A stretch of DNA of 64,000 nucleotides from Luteimicrobium subarcticum (lineage in GTDB: Bacteria; Actinomycetota; Actinomycetes; Actinomycetales; Cellulomonadaceae), in NCBI RefSeq assembly GCF_002798015.1, contig NZ_PGTZ01000007.1, positions 700,222 through 764,221 of the forward strand. Direction: 5' to 3'. Shown one piece after another: positions 17,306 to 25,646 of this stretch. The notes beneath the pieces were generated by a model, which worked only from the letters and a program-made list of their open reading frames with translations, made no database searches and had not been told where the DNA came from. How positions within the stretch are numbered: the stretch's first letter is position 1; each line of letters opens with the position of its first letter. Made by a program: the position numbers and the translations under genes.

Positions 17306-17834
17306 CCCCCGGCCCGCCGAGCGCGGTCGCGAGCGCCCCGAGGAACCGGACGACGGCGTCGCGGTCGGCGGGGGAGAGCTCGTCGGCCGCCGCGCGCATC
17401 CGTCCGTGCATCGCACCGAGCGTCTCGCGGACCTCGCGGTGCGCGTCCGGCGTGAGGACGAGCCGCAGCGCACGCCGGTCGGTCGGGTGCGGTTCGCGGC
17501 GCAGGCGCCCCTCGGCCTCGAGCCGGTCGATCAGCTTGGTCGTCGACGCCGTCGAGATGCCGAGCTCGCGGCTGAGGTCGCGCGGGGAGAGCCGGCGCTG
17601 CGCGAGCTCGGCGGCCGCCATGACGCGCAGGGCGCGCAGGTCGGTCTCGTTCATGTCCATCGCGTGCCGGAGGCGTCGGCGCATCGCCTCGTCGGCCCGC
17701 AGGAAGCCGCGGACGGCGGTGAGCACGGGTGTCGCGTCGGCGGTCTCGTACCAGTAGCCCGCGGCCCTGGGGCCGTCCCCGCGCGTCGCACGGGGGGCCG
17801 GCCCGTCGGGGGCCCTAGGGTGCGTGGGGTCCAT
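17250..17834 (-). CDS. MarR-family regulator of the carotenoid operon (CrtR-like)
   Basis: The 194-residue product has a Pro-rich N-terminus, then a MarR domain with recognition segment ISTASTTKLIDRLEAEGRLRRE and wing DRRALRLVLT (about residues 90-125), and a Gly/Pro tail. It is transcribed divergently from idi-crtE-crtB-crtI-crtYe-crtYf-crtEb, with a palindrome between them. This is the arrangement of Corynebacterium glutamicum CrtR, which represses the crt operon and responds to GGPP. Orthology is inferred from context. The ATG at 17834 follows TATGAT by 6 bases, so the mRNA is probably leaderless. Confidence 0.85.
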   Translation of the reverse strand: MDPTHPRAPDGPAPRATRGDGPRAAGYWYETADATPVLTAVRGFLRADEAMRRRLRHAMDMNETDLRALRVMAAAELAQRRLSPRDLSRELGISTASTTKLIDRLEAEGRLRREPHPTDRRALRLVLTPDAHREVRETLGAMHGRMRAAADELSPADRDAVVRFLGALATALGGPGVSPGPGPGSGPAPHAASR

Positions 17835-17840
17835 GGGTCG

Positions 17841-17872
17841 ATCATAATCAGGCATGCATCTAGCCTGGCTAG
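17841..17872. promoter_or_regulatory. divergent crtR-crt promoter and operator
   Basis: CTAGCC and GGCTAG form a 13-bp perfect dyad (17860-17872) with a single central base. On the plus strand it covers TAGCCT (17861-17866), a -10 candidate for the crt operon that would give a ~50-base leader. On the minus strand TATGAT (complement of 17841-17846) is a near-ideal -10 box for the MarR gene, with the dyad in its upstream region. One site could thus control both genes. Confidence 0.6.
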
Positions 17873-17921
17873 CGAATCGCGGACGCGCAGCCACGACGGC
17901 TCGACAACCAAGGAGGGTGCG

Positions 17922-18521
17922 TTGACGATCCCAGCAGCGGACGAGGTCGTGCTCGTGGACCGGGAGGGCGTGCCCGTCGGCACCGCGCCACGGACCGACG
18001 TCCACCGGCGCGACACGCCGCGCCACCTCGCCTTCTCGTGCCACGTGCTCACCCCGGACGGCCACGTCGTCGTGACGCGGCGGGCGCTGGCCAAGCGCAC
18101 CTGGCCCGGTGCCTGGACCAACGCCTTCTGCGGACACCCGCGTCCGGGTGAGCACCTCGAGGACGCCGTGCGCCGCCGCGCGTCCGACGAGCTCGGCGTC
18201 GAGATCACCGACCTGCGGCTCGTCCTGCCCACGTTCTCCTACGAGGCCGTCGACGACTCCGGGGTCCGCGAGAACGAGCTCTGCCCGGTGTACGTCGCCA
18301 CGCTCGCCACCCCCGTCGACCAGATCGCACCGGACCCGGACGAGGTCGCCGCGTGGCGGCTCGTCCGGCCCGAGGCCCTCGTCGCGGCGGCCGCCGCCGC
18401 ACCGTGGACGCTCAGCCCGTGGAGCGCCTGGCAGCTCGCCGAGCGCGACCTGCGCCTCGCGCTCGGGGTGCCCGTCACGCCCGGTCCCGTCACCGGCAAG
18501 GAGGCGTGCGGCCATGTGTGA
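17922..18521 (+). CDS. idi: isopentenyl-diphosphate delta-isomerase, type I
   Basis: Idi interconverts IPP and DMAPP and supplies the starter for GGPP. The 199-residue Nudix-fold product has the active-site Cys in TNAFCGHP, the Glu/metal segment HLEDAVRRRASDELGVE, and the second Glu in RENELCPVY. The start is a TTG at 17922, the only in-frame codon at a good distance from AAGGAGG (17910-17916). It is the first gene of the carotenoid operon and overlaps crtE by 8 bp. Confidence 0.95.
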   Translation: MTIPAADEVVLVDREGVPVGTAPRTDVHRRDTPRHLAFSCHVLTPDGHVVVTRRALAKRTWPGAWTNAFCGHPRPGEHLEDAVRRRASDELGVEITDLRLVLPTFSYEAVDDSGVRENELCPVYVATLATPVDQIAPDPDEVAAWRLVRPEALVAAAAAAPWTLSPWSAWQLAERDLRLALGVPVTPGPVTGKEACGHV

Positions 18522-19632
18522 GACCACGGAGACCGCCCGGACGAGCAGGCCCGGGACCGTCACCGTCGACGACGAGCTGCGCCGCGTCGAGGCCGACGTC
18601 GCACGCCACCTCGGTGCCGCCCGCGAGCGCGCGGTCGCCGCGGGCGGCGCGGCCGCCGTCGCCCTGTGGGACGCGGTCGCCGACGCGGCGCGCGGCGGCA
18701 AGCGCCTGCGACCCCGGCTGGTGCTCGACGTGCACGCCGCGCTGCGCGGGTCCGAGGACGACGCCGCCCGCCAGGTCGCGACGGCCTTCGAGATGCTGCA
18801 CACCGCGTTCTGCATCCACGACGACGTCATCGACGCGGACCAGCTGCGCCACGGGCGTCCCACCGTGGCGCGGCGTTACGCGGAGGCTGCGAGGACCGCG
18901 GGCGCCGGACCGCAGACCGTGCGCGCGACCGGGACCGGTGCCGGCGTGCTGGCCGGCGACCTCCTGCTCACCCTCGCGCTGCGGCTCGTCGCGACGGCCC
19001 CCCTGCGTGCGGACGGGCCGCCGCCCGGCGACACCGTGCGCACCGCCCTGCTCGACCTCGTGGACGACGTGGTCCAGCGGACCGCCGCGGGCGAGCTGGA
19101 CGACGTGCTGGCGCCTGCGGGACCGTCCACCGTGACGCTCGAGGACGTCGTGCTCACGGCGGCGCACAAGACCGCCGAGTACACGTTCGTCGGCCCCGTG
19201 ATCGCCGCCGCGCTGCTCGCGCGCGCCGACGCGGAGCTCGTCGACGTGCTGCGCCGCGCCGCGCGCGCCCTCGGCATCGCGTACCAGCTCTCCGACGACC
19301 TGCTCGGCACGTTCGGCGACGAACGCGAGACCGGCAAGAGCGCGCGCGGCGACCTCGCGGAGGGCAAGGTCACGGCGCTCGTCGTCCTCGCGCGCGACAC
19401 CCTCGCGTGGCCCGTCCTCGCGGCGCACCTGGGCGACCGGTCGGTCACCGACGAGCAGGCCGACGCGGTCCGGGTCGCGCTCGAGGCCCACGGCGTGCGC
19501 CGCGACGCCGAGGAGCTCGTCGGCCTGTACACGGCGACCGCGACCGGGCTCCTCGACGAGCCCGTCGTGCCGGCCGCCGTCCGCGACACGCTGCACCGGC
19601 ACGTCCGTGCCCTCGCGGGGAGGACCCGATGA
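18514..19632 (+). CDS. crtE: geranylgeranyl diphosphate synthase
   Basis: The enzyme extends DMAPP with IPP to the C20 diphosphate. The 372-residue trans-prenyltransferase has GGKRLRP near residue 65, the first Asp-rich motif HDDVID (about residues 102-107) and the second motif SDDLLGTFGD (about 258-267), with Lys and Gln segments in between. GGPP length is inferred from the crt context. ATG at 18514 follows AAGGAGG. The gene overlaps idi and, by ATGA, crtB. Confidence 0.94.
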   Translation: MCETTETARTSRPGTVTVDDELRRVEADVARHLGAARERAVAAGGAAAVALWDAVADAARGGKRLRPRLVLDVHAALRGSEDDAARQVATAFEMLHTAFCIHDDVIDADQLRHGRPTVARRYAEAARTAGAGPQTVRATGTGAGVLAGDLLLTLALRLVATAPLRADGPPPGDTVRTALLDLVDDVVQRTAAGELDDVLAPAGPSTVTLEDVVLTAAHKTAEYTFVGPVIAAALLARADAELVDVLRRAARALGIAYQLSDDLLGTFGDERETGKSARGDLAEGKVTALVVLARDTLAWPVLAAHLGDRSVTDEQADAVRVALEAHGVRRDAEELVGLYTATATGLLDEPVVPAAVRDTLHRHVRALAGRTR

Positions 19633-20573
19633 GCGGGAGCGTCCTCGAACGGCACGAGCTCGCGTCGCTGCGGGCGTCCCGGCAGGTCATCCGCACGTAC
19701 TCGACGTCGTTCTCGCTCGCCGCGCGGCTGCTGCGCGGGCAGGTCCGCGACGACGTCGTGTCCGTGTACGGACTGGTGCGGCTCGCCGACGAGGTCGTCG
19801 ACGGCGCGGCCGAGGAGGCGGGGATCGGTCCGCGCCGCCGGCGCGACGTCCTCGACGACCTCGAGCACCAGGCGCTCGACGCGATGGTCACCGGCTACTC
19901 GACCAACCCGATCGTCCAGGCGTTCGCCGACACCGCGCGGCGCACCGGGATCGAGCCCGAGCTCGTGCGGCCGTTCTTCGCGTCGATGCGGGCCGACCTG
20001 ACCGTGCGGTGGCACACCCCGGAGTCGTTCTCGGAGTACGTGTACGGGTCGGCCGAGGTCGTCGGGCTCATGTGCCTGCGCTGCTTCCTCGTCGGGCACG
20101 ACGTCCCGGCGGCGGAGCTGCGGCGACTCGAGGGCGGCGCCCGGGCCCTCGGGTCCGCGTTCCAGAAGGTCAACTTCCTGCGCGACCTCGGTGACGACAC
20201 GCAGCTCGGCCGGCGCTACTTCCCGGGCGTCGACCCGGCGCACCTCGACGTCGCCACCCGGGACGTGCTCGTCGCGGACGTGCGGGCCGACCTGGCGCGC
20301 GCGCTCGACGTCGTCCCCGCGCTGCCCGGGTCGTCGCGCGCCGCCGTCCTCGCGACGCACGACCTCTTCGCGGAGCTCGCGCGGCGGCTCGCCGTGACCG
20401 ACCCCGTGGACATCGTCTCGGGACGCGTGCGGGTCCCCGACCCGGTCAAGGCGGCGCTCGTCGCCCGGTCGGTCGTGCGGGCGTCCTGGGCCGGTCGGGC
20501 GACGTGGGCCGGCCGTGCGACCGCGCCTGGTCGGCCCGCCGGGCGCCTGCCCGGCAGCGGGGCCGCCGCATGA
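19629..20573 (+). CDS. crtB: phytoene synthase
   Basis: CrtB joins two GGPP to phytoene. The 314-residue product has STSFSLAARLL at the N-terminus, the first Asp-rich motif VRLADEVVDG and the second KVNFLRDLGDDTQLGR with YFPG following, all diagnostic of squalene/phytoene synthases. The C-terminal tail has a near-duplicated WAGRAT segment and a Pro/Gly stretch that look dispensable. It is translationally coupled to crtE and crtI by ATGA overlaps. Confidence 0.95.
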   Translation: MSGSVLERHELASLRASRQVIRTYSTSFSLAARLLRGQVRDDVVSVYGLVRLADEVVDGAAEEAGIGPRRRRDVLDDLEHQALDAMVTGYSTNPIVQAFADTARRTGIEPELVRPFFASMRADLTVRWHTPESFSEYVYGSAEVVGLMCLRCFLVGHDVPAAELRRLEGGARALGSAFQKVNFLRDLGDDTQLGRRYFPGVDPAHLDVATRDVLVADVRADLARALDVVPALPGSSRAAVLATHDLFAELARRLAVTDPVDIVSGRVRVPDPVKAALVARSVVRASWAGRATWAGRATAPGRPAGRLPGSGAAA

Positions 20574-22183
20574 GCCGGGTCGTCGTCGTGGGGGCCGGCA
20601 TCGCGGGTCTCGCGTCCGCCGCCCTCCTGGCGCGCGACGGCCACCAGGTCACGGTCCTCGAGCGCAACGACCACGTCGGCGGACGTGTCGCGACCTGGCA
20701 CGAGGACGGGTTCACGTTCGACCTCGGTCCGTCCTGGTACCTCATGCCCGAGGTGTTCGAGCGGTTCTTCGCGCGGCTCGGCACGAGCGTCGACGCCGAG
20801 CTCGACCTCGTGCCGCTGCCGACCGCGTACCGGGTGTTCCTCGAGGACGGCGCCCGGCTCGAGATCACCGACGAGGTCGAGGCGACGCGCGCGCTGTTCG
20901 AGGCGCGCGACCCGGGGGCCGGCGCCGCACTCGACGCCTACCTCGCGTCCGCGTCCGACACCTACCGGCTCGCGCTCGACCGGTTCCTCTACACCGACTT
21001 CGCCGGCGCGGCGGCGTGGCGTGACCTGGCGCGCGGCCTCGGTCCGCGCGCGCTCGGGCGGCTCGTCCGCCTCGCCACGACGTCCTTGTGGGACCGCACC
21101 GCGCACGCCACCCGCGACCACGGGCTGCGGCAGGTGCTCGCGTACCCGGCCGTCTTCCTCGGCGCGTCCCCGTACGAGGCGCCCGCGCTCTACCACCTCA
21201 TGAGCCACCTCGACCTCGTCGAGGGGGTGCGCTACCCGATGGGCGGCTTCTCGACGATCACCGACGCGGTCGCGCGCCTCGCCGTCGCCGCGGGCGCCGA
21301 GATCCGGACCGGGTGCGAGGTCGAGCAGGTGCTCGTCGACGACGTCGGCCGCGCGCGCCGCAGCCGACGGCCCGTGCGCCGGTCACGGGGCGCGGTCCGC
21401 GGGGTCCGCTGCCGGGACGTCAGGTCTCCCGCTGCGGGCGCTGAGGAGGTCCCGGCGGACGTCGTCGTCGCCGCCGGCGACCTGCACCACACCGAGACGC
21501 GGCTCCTGGAGCCGCAGTGGCAGACCTACCCCGAGCCCTGGTGGGCCGGCCGCGACCCCGGCCCGGGTGCCGTGCTGCTGTGCCTCGGCGTGCGCGGCGA
21601 GGTCGACGCGCTCGCGCACCACAACCTGTTCTTCACGCAGGACTGGCAGGCCAACTTCGACGCCGTGTTCGGGCCCGGGCACCGCATGCCGGACCCCGCG
21701 TCCGTGTACGTGTGCCGGCCCAGCGCGACCGACCCGGGCGTCGCGCCCGACGGGCACGAGAACCTCTTCGTCCTCGTGCCCGTGCCGCCCGACGTCACCC
21801 TGACGCCCGACGACCCGCGCGTGCGCGCCCTCGCCGACCGCGTCGTCCGGCAGATCGACCGCTGGGCCGGGGTGCCGTTCCTCGCCGAACGGGTCGTCGT
21901 CCGGCACGTGCTCACGCCGTCGTCGTTCGCCGAGACGCTGCACTCGTGGTCGGGCGGCGCGCTCGGCCCGGCGCACACCCTGCGCCAGTCCGCGATGCTG
22001 CGCGCGCGGGGGGCGTCGGCGCGCGTCGACGGCCTCGTGTACGCGGGCGGGTCCACGATCCCGGGTGTCGGTCTGCCCATGTGCCTCATCAGCGCGGAGC
22101 TCGCCGCCGCGCGCGTCGGGCGGATCGTCGGCGCTGTCACGGAGGACTCCGTCCGGTCCGGGACCGAGCGGGGCGCGGTATGA
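20570..22183 (+). CDS. crtI: phytoene desaturase
   Basis: CrtI is an FAD-dependent desaturase that turns phytoene into lycopene. The 537-residue product opens with the dinucleotide motif VVGAGIAGL, has the substrate-region segments DLGPSWYLMPEVF and GGFSTITDAV, and ends with the FAD-binding YAGGSTIPGVGLPMCL. At about residues 260-290 the region that normally runs directly from the strand after GCEVEQV to ADVVVAAGDLHH carries an Arg-rich, low-complexity insertion. The total length is still normal, so function is expected. ATGA overlaps on both sides. Confidence 0.94.
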   Translation: MSRVVVVGAGIAGLASAALLARDGHQVTVLERNDHVGGRVATWHEDGFTFDLGPSWYLMPEVFERFFARLGTSVDAELDLVPLPTAYRVFLEDGARLEITDEVEATRALFEARDPGAGAALDAYLASASDTYRLALDRFLYTDFAGAAAWRDLARGLGPRALGRLVRLATTSLWDRTAHATRDHGLRQVLAYPAVFLGASPYEAPALYHLMSHLDLVEGVRYPMGGFSTITDAVARLAVAAGAEIRTGCEVEQVLVDDVGRARRSRRPVRRSRGAVRGVRCRDVRSPAAGAEEVPADVVVAAGDLHHTETRLLEPQWQTYPEPWWAGRDPGPGAVLLCLGVRGEVDALAHHNLFFTQDWQANFDAVFGPGHRMPDPASVYVCRPSATDPGVAPDGHENLFVLVPVPPDVTLTPDDPRVRALADRVVRQIDRWAGVPFLAERVVVRHVLTPSSFAETLHSWSGGALGPAHTLRQSAMLRARGASARVDGLVYAGGSTIPGVGLPMCLISAELAAARVGRIVGAVTEDSVRSGTERGAV

Positions 22184-22557
22184 GGTTCGCGTACCTCGCC
22201 GCGCTGCTCGTCTCGCTCGCCGGCGTCGCGGTCGTCGACGCACGGTGGCGGCTCGTCCTGTGGCGCGACGCGCGCCGGGGAGCCGTCGCGCTCGGCGTCG
22301 GCCTCGCCGCGTTCCTGCTGTGGGACGGCGTCTGCATCGCCGCCGGGGTCTTCGTGCGCGGCGACGGACGCTGGTCGACGGGAGTCGAGGTGGCACCGCA
22401 CCTGCCCCTCGAGGAGCCGGTGTTCCTGCTGTTCCTGTGCTACCTCGCGCTCGTGCTCTGGACCGCGGCCCGGCGGGTCGAGCGAGCCGTGCGTGCGCGC
22501 GCGGCCGAGCCCGCCCGGGACGCCGCGCCGGCCCGCGACGCGGGGGGAGCCCGATGA
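22180..22557 (+). CDS. crtYe: heterodimeric lycopene cyclase subunit 1
   Basis: The 125-residue protein has three predicted membrane helices with the family motif LPLEEPVFLLFL near residue 75 and a Lys-free, Ala/Arg-rich cytoplasmic tail. It pairs with the next gene product to form the two-subunit lycopene/C50 cyclase of actinobacteria. CrtYc (beta), CrtYe (epsilon) and CrtYg (gamma) types cannot be told apart by reading alone; the symbol follows the C. glutamicum gene order. Confidence 0.85.
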   Translation: MRFAYLAALLVSLAGVAVVDARWRLVLWRDARRGAVALGVGLAAFLLWDGVCIAAGVFVRGDGRWSTGVEVAPHLPLEEPVFLLFLCYLALVLWTAARRVERAVRARAAEPARDAAPARDAGGAR

Positions 22558-22868
22558 CGTACCTGCCGCTCGCCCTCGCCGGGATCGGTGTCGCCGCCGT
22601 GGTGTTCGCCGTCGCCGTGCCGCGCTGGCGCTCCCGCGGCGTCCTGCGCGACGTCACGGTCGCCGTGACCGTCACCGCGCTCGCGCTCATGGTCCTCACC
22701 GTCGTCTTCGACTCGCTGATGATCGGCGCCGGCCTGTTCCGGTACCGTGACGGCTCGCTCGTCGGCGTCACCCTGTGGCGCGCACCCGTCGAGGACCTCT
22801 CGTACCCGCTCGCCGCGGCGCTCCTGCTGCCCGCCGTGTGGGAGCTCGCCCGCCGGGAGGACGCATGA
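22554..22868 (+). CDS. crtYf: heterodimeric lycopene cyclase subunit 2
   Basis: The 104-residue protein has three membrane helices and the partner motif APVEDLSYPLAAALLL near the C-terminus, equivalent to the P(L/V)E(E/D) cyclase motif of subunit 1. Both subunits are needed for ring closure of the flavuxanthin-type C50 precursor. ATGA overlaps join it to crtYe and crtEb. Confidence 0.85.
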   Translation: MTYLPLALAGIGVAAVVFAVAVPRWRSRGVLRDVTVAVTVTALALMVLTVVFDSLMIGAGLFRYRDGSLVGVTLWRAPVEDLSYPLAAALLLPAVWELARREDA

Positions 22869-23803
22869 CGACCGCGGCCACGCCCTCGTCCACCCGGACG
22901 CGCACCGTCGCGACGGCCCTGACGCTGCTGCGCGCGTCACGGCCGCTCAGCTGGATCGACACCGCGTTCCCGTTCGCCGCCGCGGTGCTCCTCGCCGCGC
23001 ACCACCACGGGATCTCCCTCGCGCCGTTCGTCGTCGTCGGCACCCTTTTCTTCCTCGTCCCGTACAACCTGCTCATGTACGGGGTCAACGACGTGTTCGA
23101 CCACGAGTCCGACCTGCGCAACCCCCGCAAGGGCGGCGTCGAGGGTGCGCTCGTGGACCGATCCGCCCTGCGCACCCTGCTGTGGTGGTCCGTCGGGCTG
23201 CCCGTGCCGTTCGTCGTCGCGATGCTCGTGCTCGTCGCGCGCGAGAACCCGGCCCGCGCCGGGTGGACTGCGCTGGCTCTCGTCGTCGTCCTGTTCGCCG
23301 TCGTGGCCTACTCCGCGCCCGGCCTGCGGTTCAAGGAACGGCCCTTCCTCGACTCGGCGACCTCGAGCAGCCACTTCGTCGGCCCGTGCGTCGTCGGGCT
23401 CGTCGCCGGGGGAGCGGCCGCCGACCGCACCACCGTCGCCGTCGTCGTCGCGTTCTTCTGCTGGGGCGTCGCCGCGCAGGCGTTCGGCGCCGTCCAGGAC
23501 GTCGTGCCCGACCGCGAGGCCGGCATCGCGTCCGTCGCCACCGTGCTCGGCGCCCGCCGCACCGTGCGGTTCGCGCTCGCGCTGTGGGCGCTCGCCGGCG
23601 TCGTCGTCCTGGCCGCCGGGCTGCCGGCGGCCTTCGCGGCCGTCCTCGTCGTGCCGTACCTGGTGCTCGCGTGGCCCTACCGGTCCGTGACGGACGACGC
23701 GTCAGCGGCCGCCAACCGTGGCTGGCGCACCTTCCTGTGGGTCAACTACGCGTGCGGGTTCGTCGTGTTCTGGCTGTGCGTGGCGGGCTGGTCGGCGGGC
23801 TGA
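22865..23803 (+). CDS. crtEb: lycopene elongase (UbiA-family prenyltransferase)
   Basis: The enzyme adds two C5 units to lycopene, giving the C50 skeleton. The 312-residue polytopic product has the first Asp-rich motif NDVFDHESD (about residues 78-86) and the second region VQDVVPDREAGI, as in UbiA prenyltransferases, with about eight helices. Its place at the end of the crt operon marks the pathway as C50 (decaprenoxanthin, sarcinaxanthin or C.p.450 type). No glycosyltransferase gene follows. Confidence 0.92.
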   Translation: MTTAATPSSTRTRTVATALTLLRASRPLSWIDTAFPFAAAVLLAAHHHGISLAPFVVVGTLFFLVPYNLLMYGVNDVFDHESDLRNPRKGGVEGALVDRSALRTLLWWSVGLPVPFVVAMLVLVARENPARAGWTALALVVVLFAVVAYSAPGLRFKERPFLDSATSSSHFVGPCVVGLVAGGAAADRTTVAVVVAFFCWGVAAQAFGAVQDVVPDREAGIASVATVLGARRTVRFALALWALAGVVVLAAGLPAAFAAVLVVPYLVLAWPYRSVTDDASAAANRGWRTFLWVNYACGFVVFWLCVAGWSAG

Positions 23804-23819
23804 CCCGCACGGTCTCACC

Positions 23820-23825
23820 TACTGT
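23820..23825 (+). promoter_or_regulatory. leaderless -10 element (TACTGT) of the glycerate kinase gene
   Basis: TACTGT is followed by 7 bases and the GTG start at 23833. AGGA lies within the spacer, so a leadered transcript from the crt operon could also be translated. Confidence 0.4.
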
Positions 23826-23832
23826 CGCAGGA

Positions 23833-25044
23833 GTGAGCACCAGGTCAGGGGGAGCGGCCGCGCCGTCGCACGTCGTGGTGTGTCCCGACGCCTTCAAGGG
23901 GTCGTTGACCGCCGCCGAGGCCGCTGCCGCGATCGGCCAGGGCGTCACCGCCGCCCGACCGGACGCGCGCGTCGACCGCGTGCCGCTCGCCGACGGCGGC
24001 GAAGGGACCCTCGACGTCCTGGCCGCGGCGTGGGGCGTCGACCCGTCCCGAGCCCGCACGACCGACGCGCTGGGCCGGCCGACCGACGCGGCGTTCGGCG
24101 TCACCGCCGACCGCAGGCTCGGCGTCGTCGAGCTCGCCCAGGCCTCCGGGCTGCCCGGCGTCGCGGACGTCCCCCGGCAGCCGCTCCTCGCGACCACGCG
24201 CGGCACCGGCACCCTGCTGCGCGGCCTGCTCGACGAGGGGGTCGACGAGGTCCTCGTGTGTCTCGGGGGGTCGGCGACGACCGACGGCGGCTCCGGGGTC
24301 CTGCGGGCGCTCGGCGCCCGGCTGCTCGACGCGAGCGGGCGAGAGGTCGGCGACGGGGGCGGCGCGCTCTCCGACGTGGCCGCGCTCGACCTCGACGGGC
24401 TCGACCCGCGCGCCCGCCAGGTGCGGTGGCGGCTGGCCGTCGACGTGACCAACCCGCTCGTCGGGCCGCGCGGCGCAGCCGCCGTGTTCGCGCCGCAGAA
24501 GGGCGCACGCCCCAGCGACGTCGCGTTCCTCGACGCCGCGCTCGGGCGCTGGGCGGGCGTGCTCGCCGCCACGACCGGCACCGACGTCCGGGACGTGCCC
24601 GGCGCCGGCGCGGCGGGCGGGGTCGCGGGCGCCCTGCACGCCGTCCTCGGTGCCGAGCTCGCCCCCGGGGCGCGCCTCGTCGCCGAGGCCGCCGGTCTGC
24701 CCCGGCTGCTCGACGGCGCCGACCTCGTCCTCACCGGCGAAGGGTCGTTCGACTCGCAGTCGCTCGGCGGGAAGGTCGTGGGGACGGTCGCCGAGCTCGC
24801 CGCGGCCGCGCGACCCGACGGCGCGCGACCCGACGGCGTGCGACCCGACGGCGGGCGGCCGGCGCCGCCCGTCGTCGTCCTCGCCGGTCAGGTGCTGCTC
24901 CCCGCGGCACGCACCGCGGAGGCCGGGATCCGCGCCGCGTTCTCGATCGCCACGGGCCCGTCGACGTTCGACGAGCTCGCCGTGCACGCCCCCTCGCGCC
25001 TCACCGAGCTCGCCGAGCACGTCGCCCGGCTGACGCTGCGCTGA
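23833..25044 (+). CDS. glycerate kinase (GlxK/GarK family)
   Basis: The enzyme phosphorylates D-glycerate, feeding glyoxylate or serine breakdown into glycolysis. The 403-residue product has the N-terminal signature PDAFKGSLTAAEAA, ADGGEGTLDVL, the nucleotide-loop GGSATTDGGSG and the C-terminal GEGSFDSQSLGGK of PF02595. A loop near residues 325-342 contains a three-fold RPDG repeat from a 15-bp tandem DNA repeat. The gene lies 29 bp after crtEb but has its own likely -10 box, so a link to carotenoids is not implied. Confidence 0.93.
   Translation: MSTRSGGAAAPSHVVVCPDAFKGSLTAAEAAAAIGQGVTAARPDARVDRVPLADGGEGTLDVLAAAWGVDPSRARTTDALGRPTDAAFGVTADRRLGVVELAQASGLPGVADVPRQPLLATTRGTGTLLRGLLDEGVDEVLVCLGGSATTDGGSGVLRALGARLLDASGREVGDGGGALSDVAALDLDGLDPRARQVRWRLAVDVTNPLVGPRGAAAVFAPQKGARPSDVAFLDAALGRWAGVLAATTGTDVRDVPGAGAAGGVAGALHAVLGAELAPGARLVAEAAGLPRLLDGADLVLTGEGSFDSQSLGGKVVGTVAELAAAARPDGARPDGVRPDGGRPAPPVVVLAGQVLLPAARTAEAGIRAAFSIATGPSTFDELAVHAPSRLTELAEHVARLTLR
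24809..24853 (+). repeat. 15-bp in-frame tandem repeat in the glycerate kinase gene
   Basis: Three near-identical 15-bp units encode ARPDG, ARPDG and VRPDG-like pentapeptides. The length is a multiple of three, so copy changes keep the frame. Confidence 0.7.
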
Positions 25045-25069
25045 CGTCGGGGGTCGTGGCCGAGGCGGG

Positions 25070-25576
25070 TCAGACCTCCCGCGCGACCTCTGCGACGAAC
25101 CGGGCGGACCGCTCCCGCAGCCCCTCGATCCGCAGGGCGGTCATGACGGCCCGCTCTTCGTCGGACGCGTTGCCCGCCTCGGTCGCGGTGAGCCGTCGTC
25201 GGACGTTGCGCGAGCAGCGGAAGTCCTCGCAGATCAGCGTGCCGACGGTGTCGCCGCGGCGTCCGGCGGCGCCCGCGCGCCGGGCCACGAACAGGCCCAC
25301 GTCGGACGTCTCGACGACGTCCTCGCACCACGCGCACACCGCGCTGCGGCGCACGCGGCCCGCGGGGTCGGTGGCGCGCAGCAGGATGCCGACGGGCTCG
25401 TCATCGACAGGGACGACCGCGTACGACATCAGGGGTGCCTTGCGGTCCTGCCAGCCGAGGTAGTCGAGGCGGTCCCAGTCGAGCGCGTCGAGGTCGGGGA
25501 GGACGGCCTGCGAGGCCTCGCGCTTCGAGGTGTTGACGAAGGACGTGCGGATCTGGCGTTCGGTCAGGGGGATCAT
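25070..25576 (-). CDS. FBP-domain treble-clef zinc-finger protein
   Basis: The 168-residue product matches the FBP (EF-G-binding, FusB/FusC-like C-terminal) zinc-finger family. An N-terminal helical part (ITERQIRTSFVN-like opening) is followed by a treble-clef with CAWCED and ICEDFRCSRNVRR as the four-Cys metal site. Family members bind elongation factor G; some give fusidic acid tolerance, but a resistance role here is not shown. The ATG has GGAG upstream. It is convergent with the glycerate kinase gene. Confidence 0.8.
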   Translation of the reverse strand: MIPLTERQIRTSFVNTSKREASQAVLPDLDALDWDRLDYLGWQDRKAPLMSYAVVPVDDEPVGILLRATDPAGRVRRSAVCAWCEDVVETSDVGLFVARRAGAAGRRGDTVGTLICEDFRCSRNVRRRLTATEAGNASDEERAVMTALRIEGLRERSARFVAEVAREV

Positions 25577-25646
25577 CGGTTCTCCGGGTGGGGGAGCGGG
25601 TGCGGACGGCGTGCTGCCGCGCCGCTGCGCACCCCGGCGCCTGAGG

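Noticed and set aside
25070-25576. A fibronectin-binding adhesin
   Set aside because: The FBP name suggests it, but there is no signal peptide, and the four-Cys treble-clef fits a cytoplasmic EF-G-binding zinc finger.
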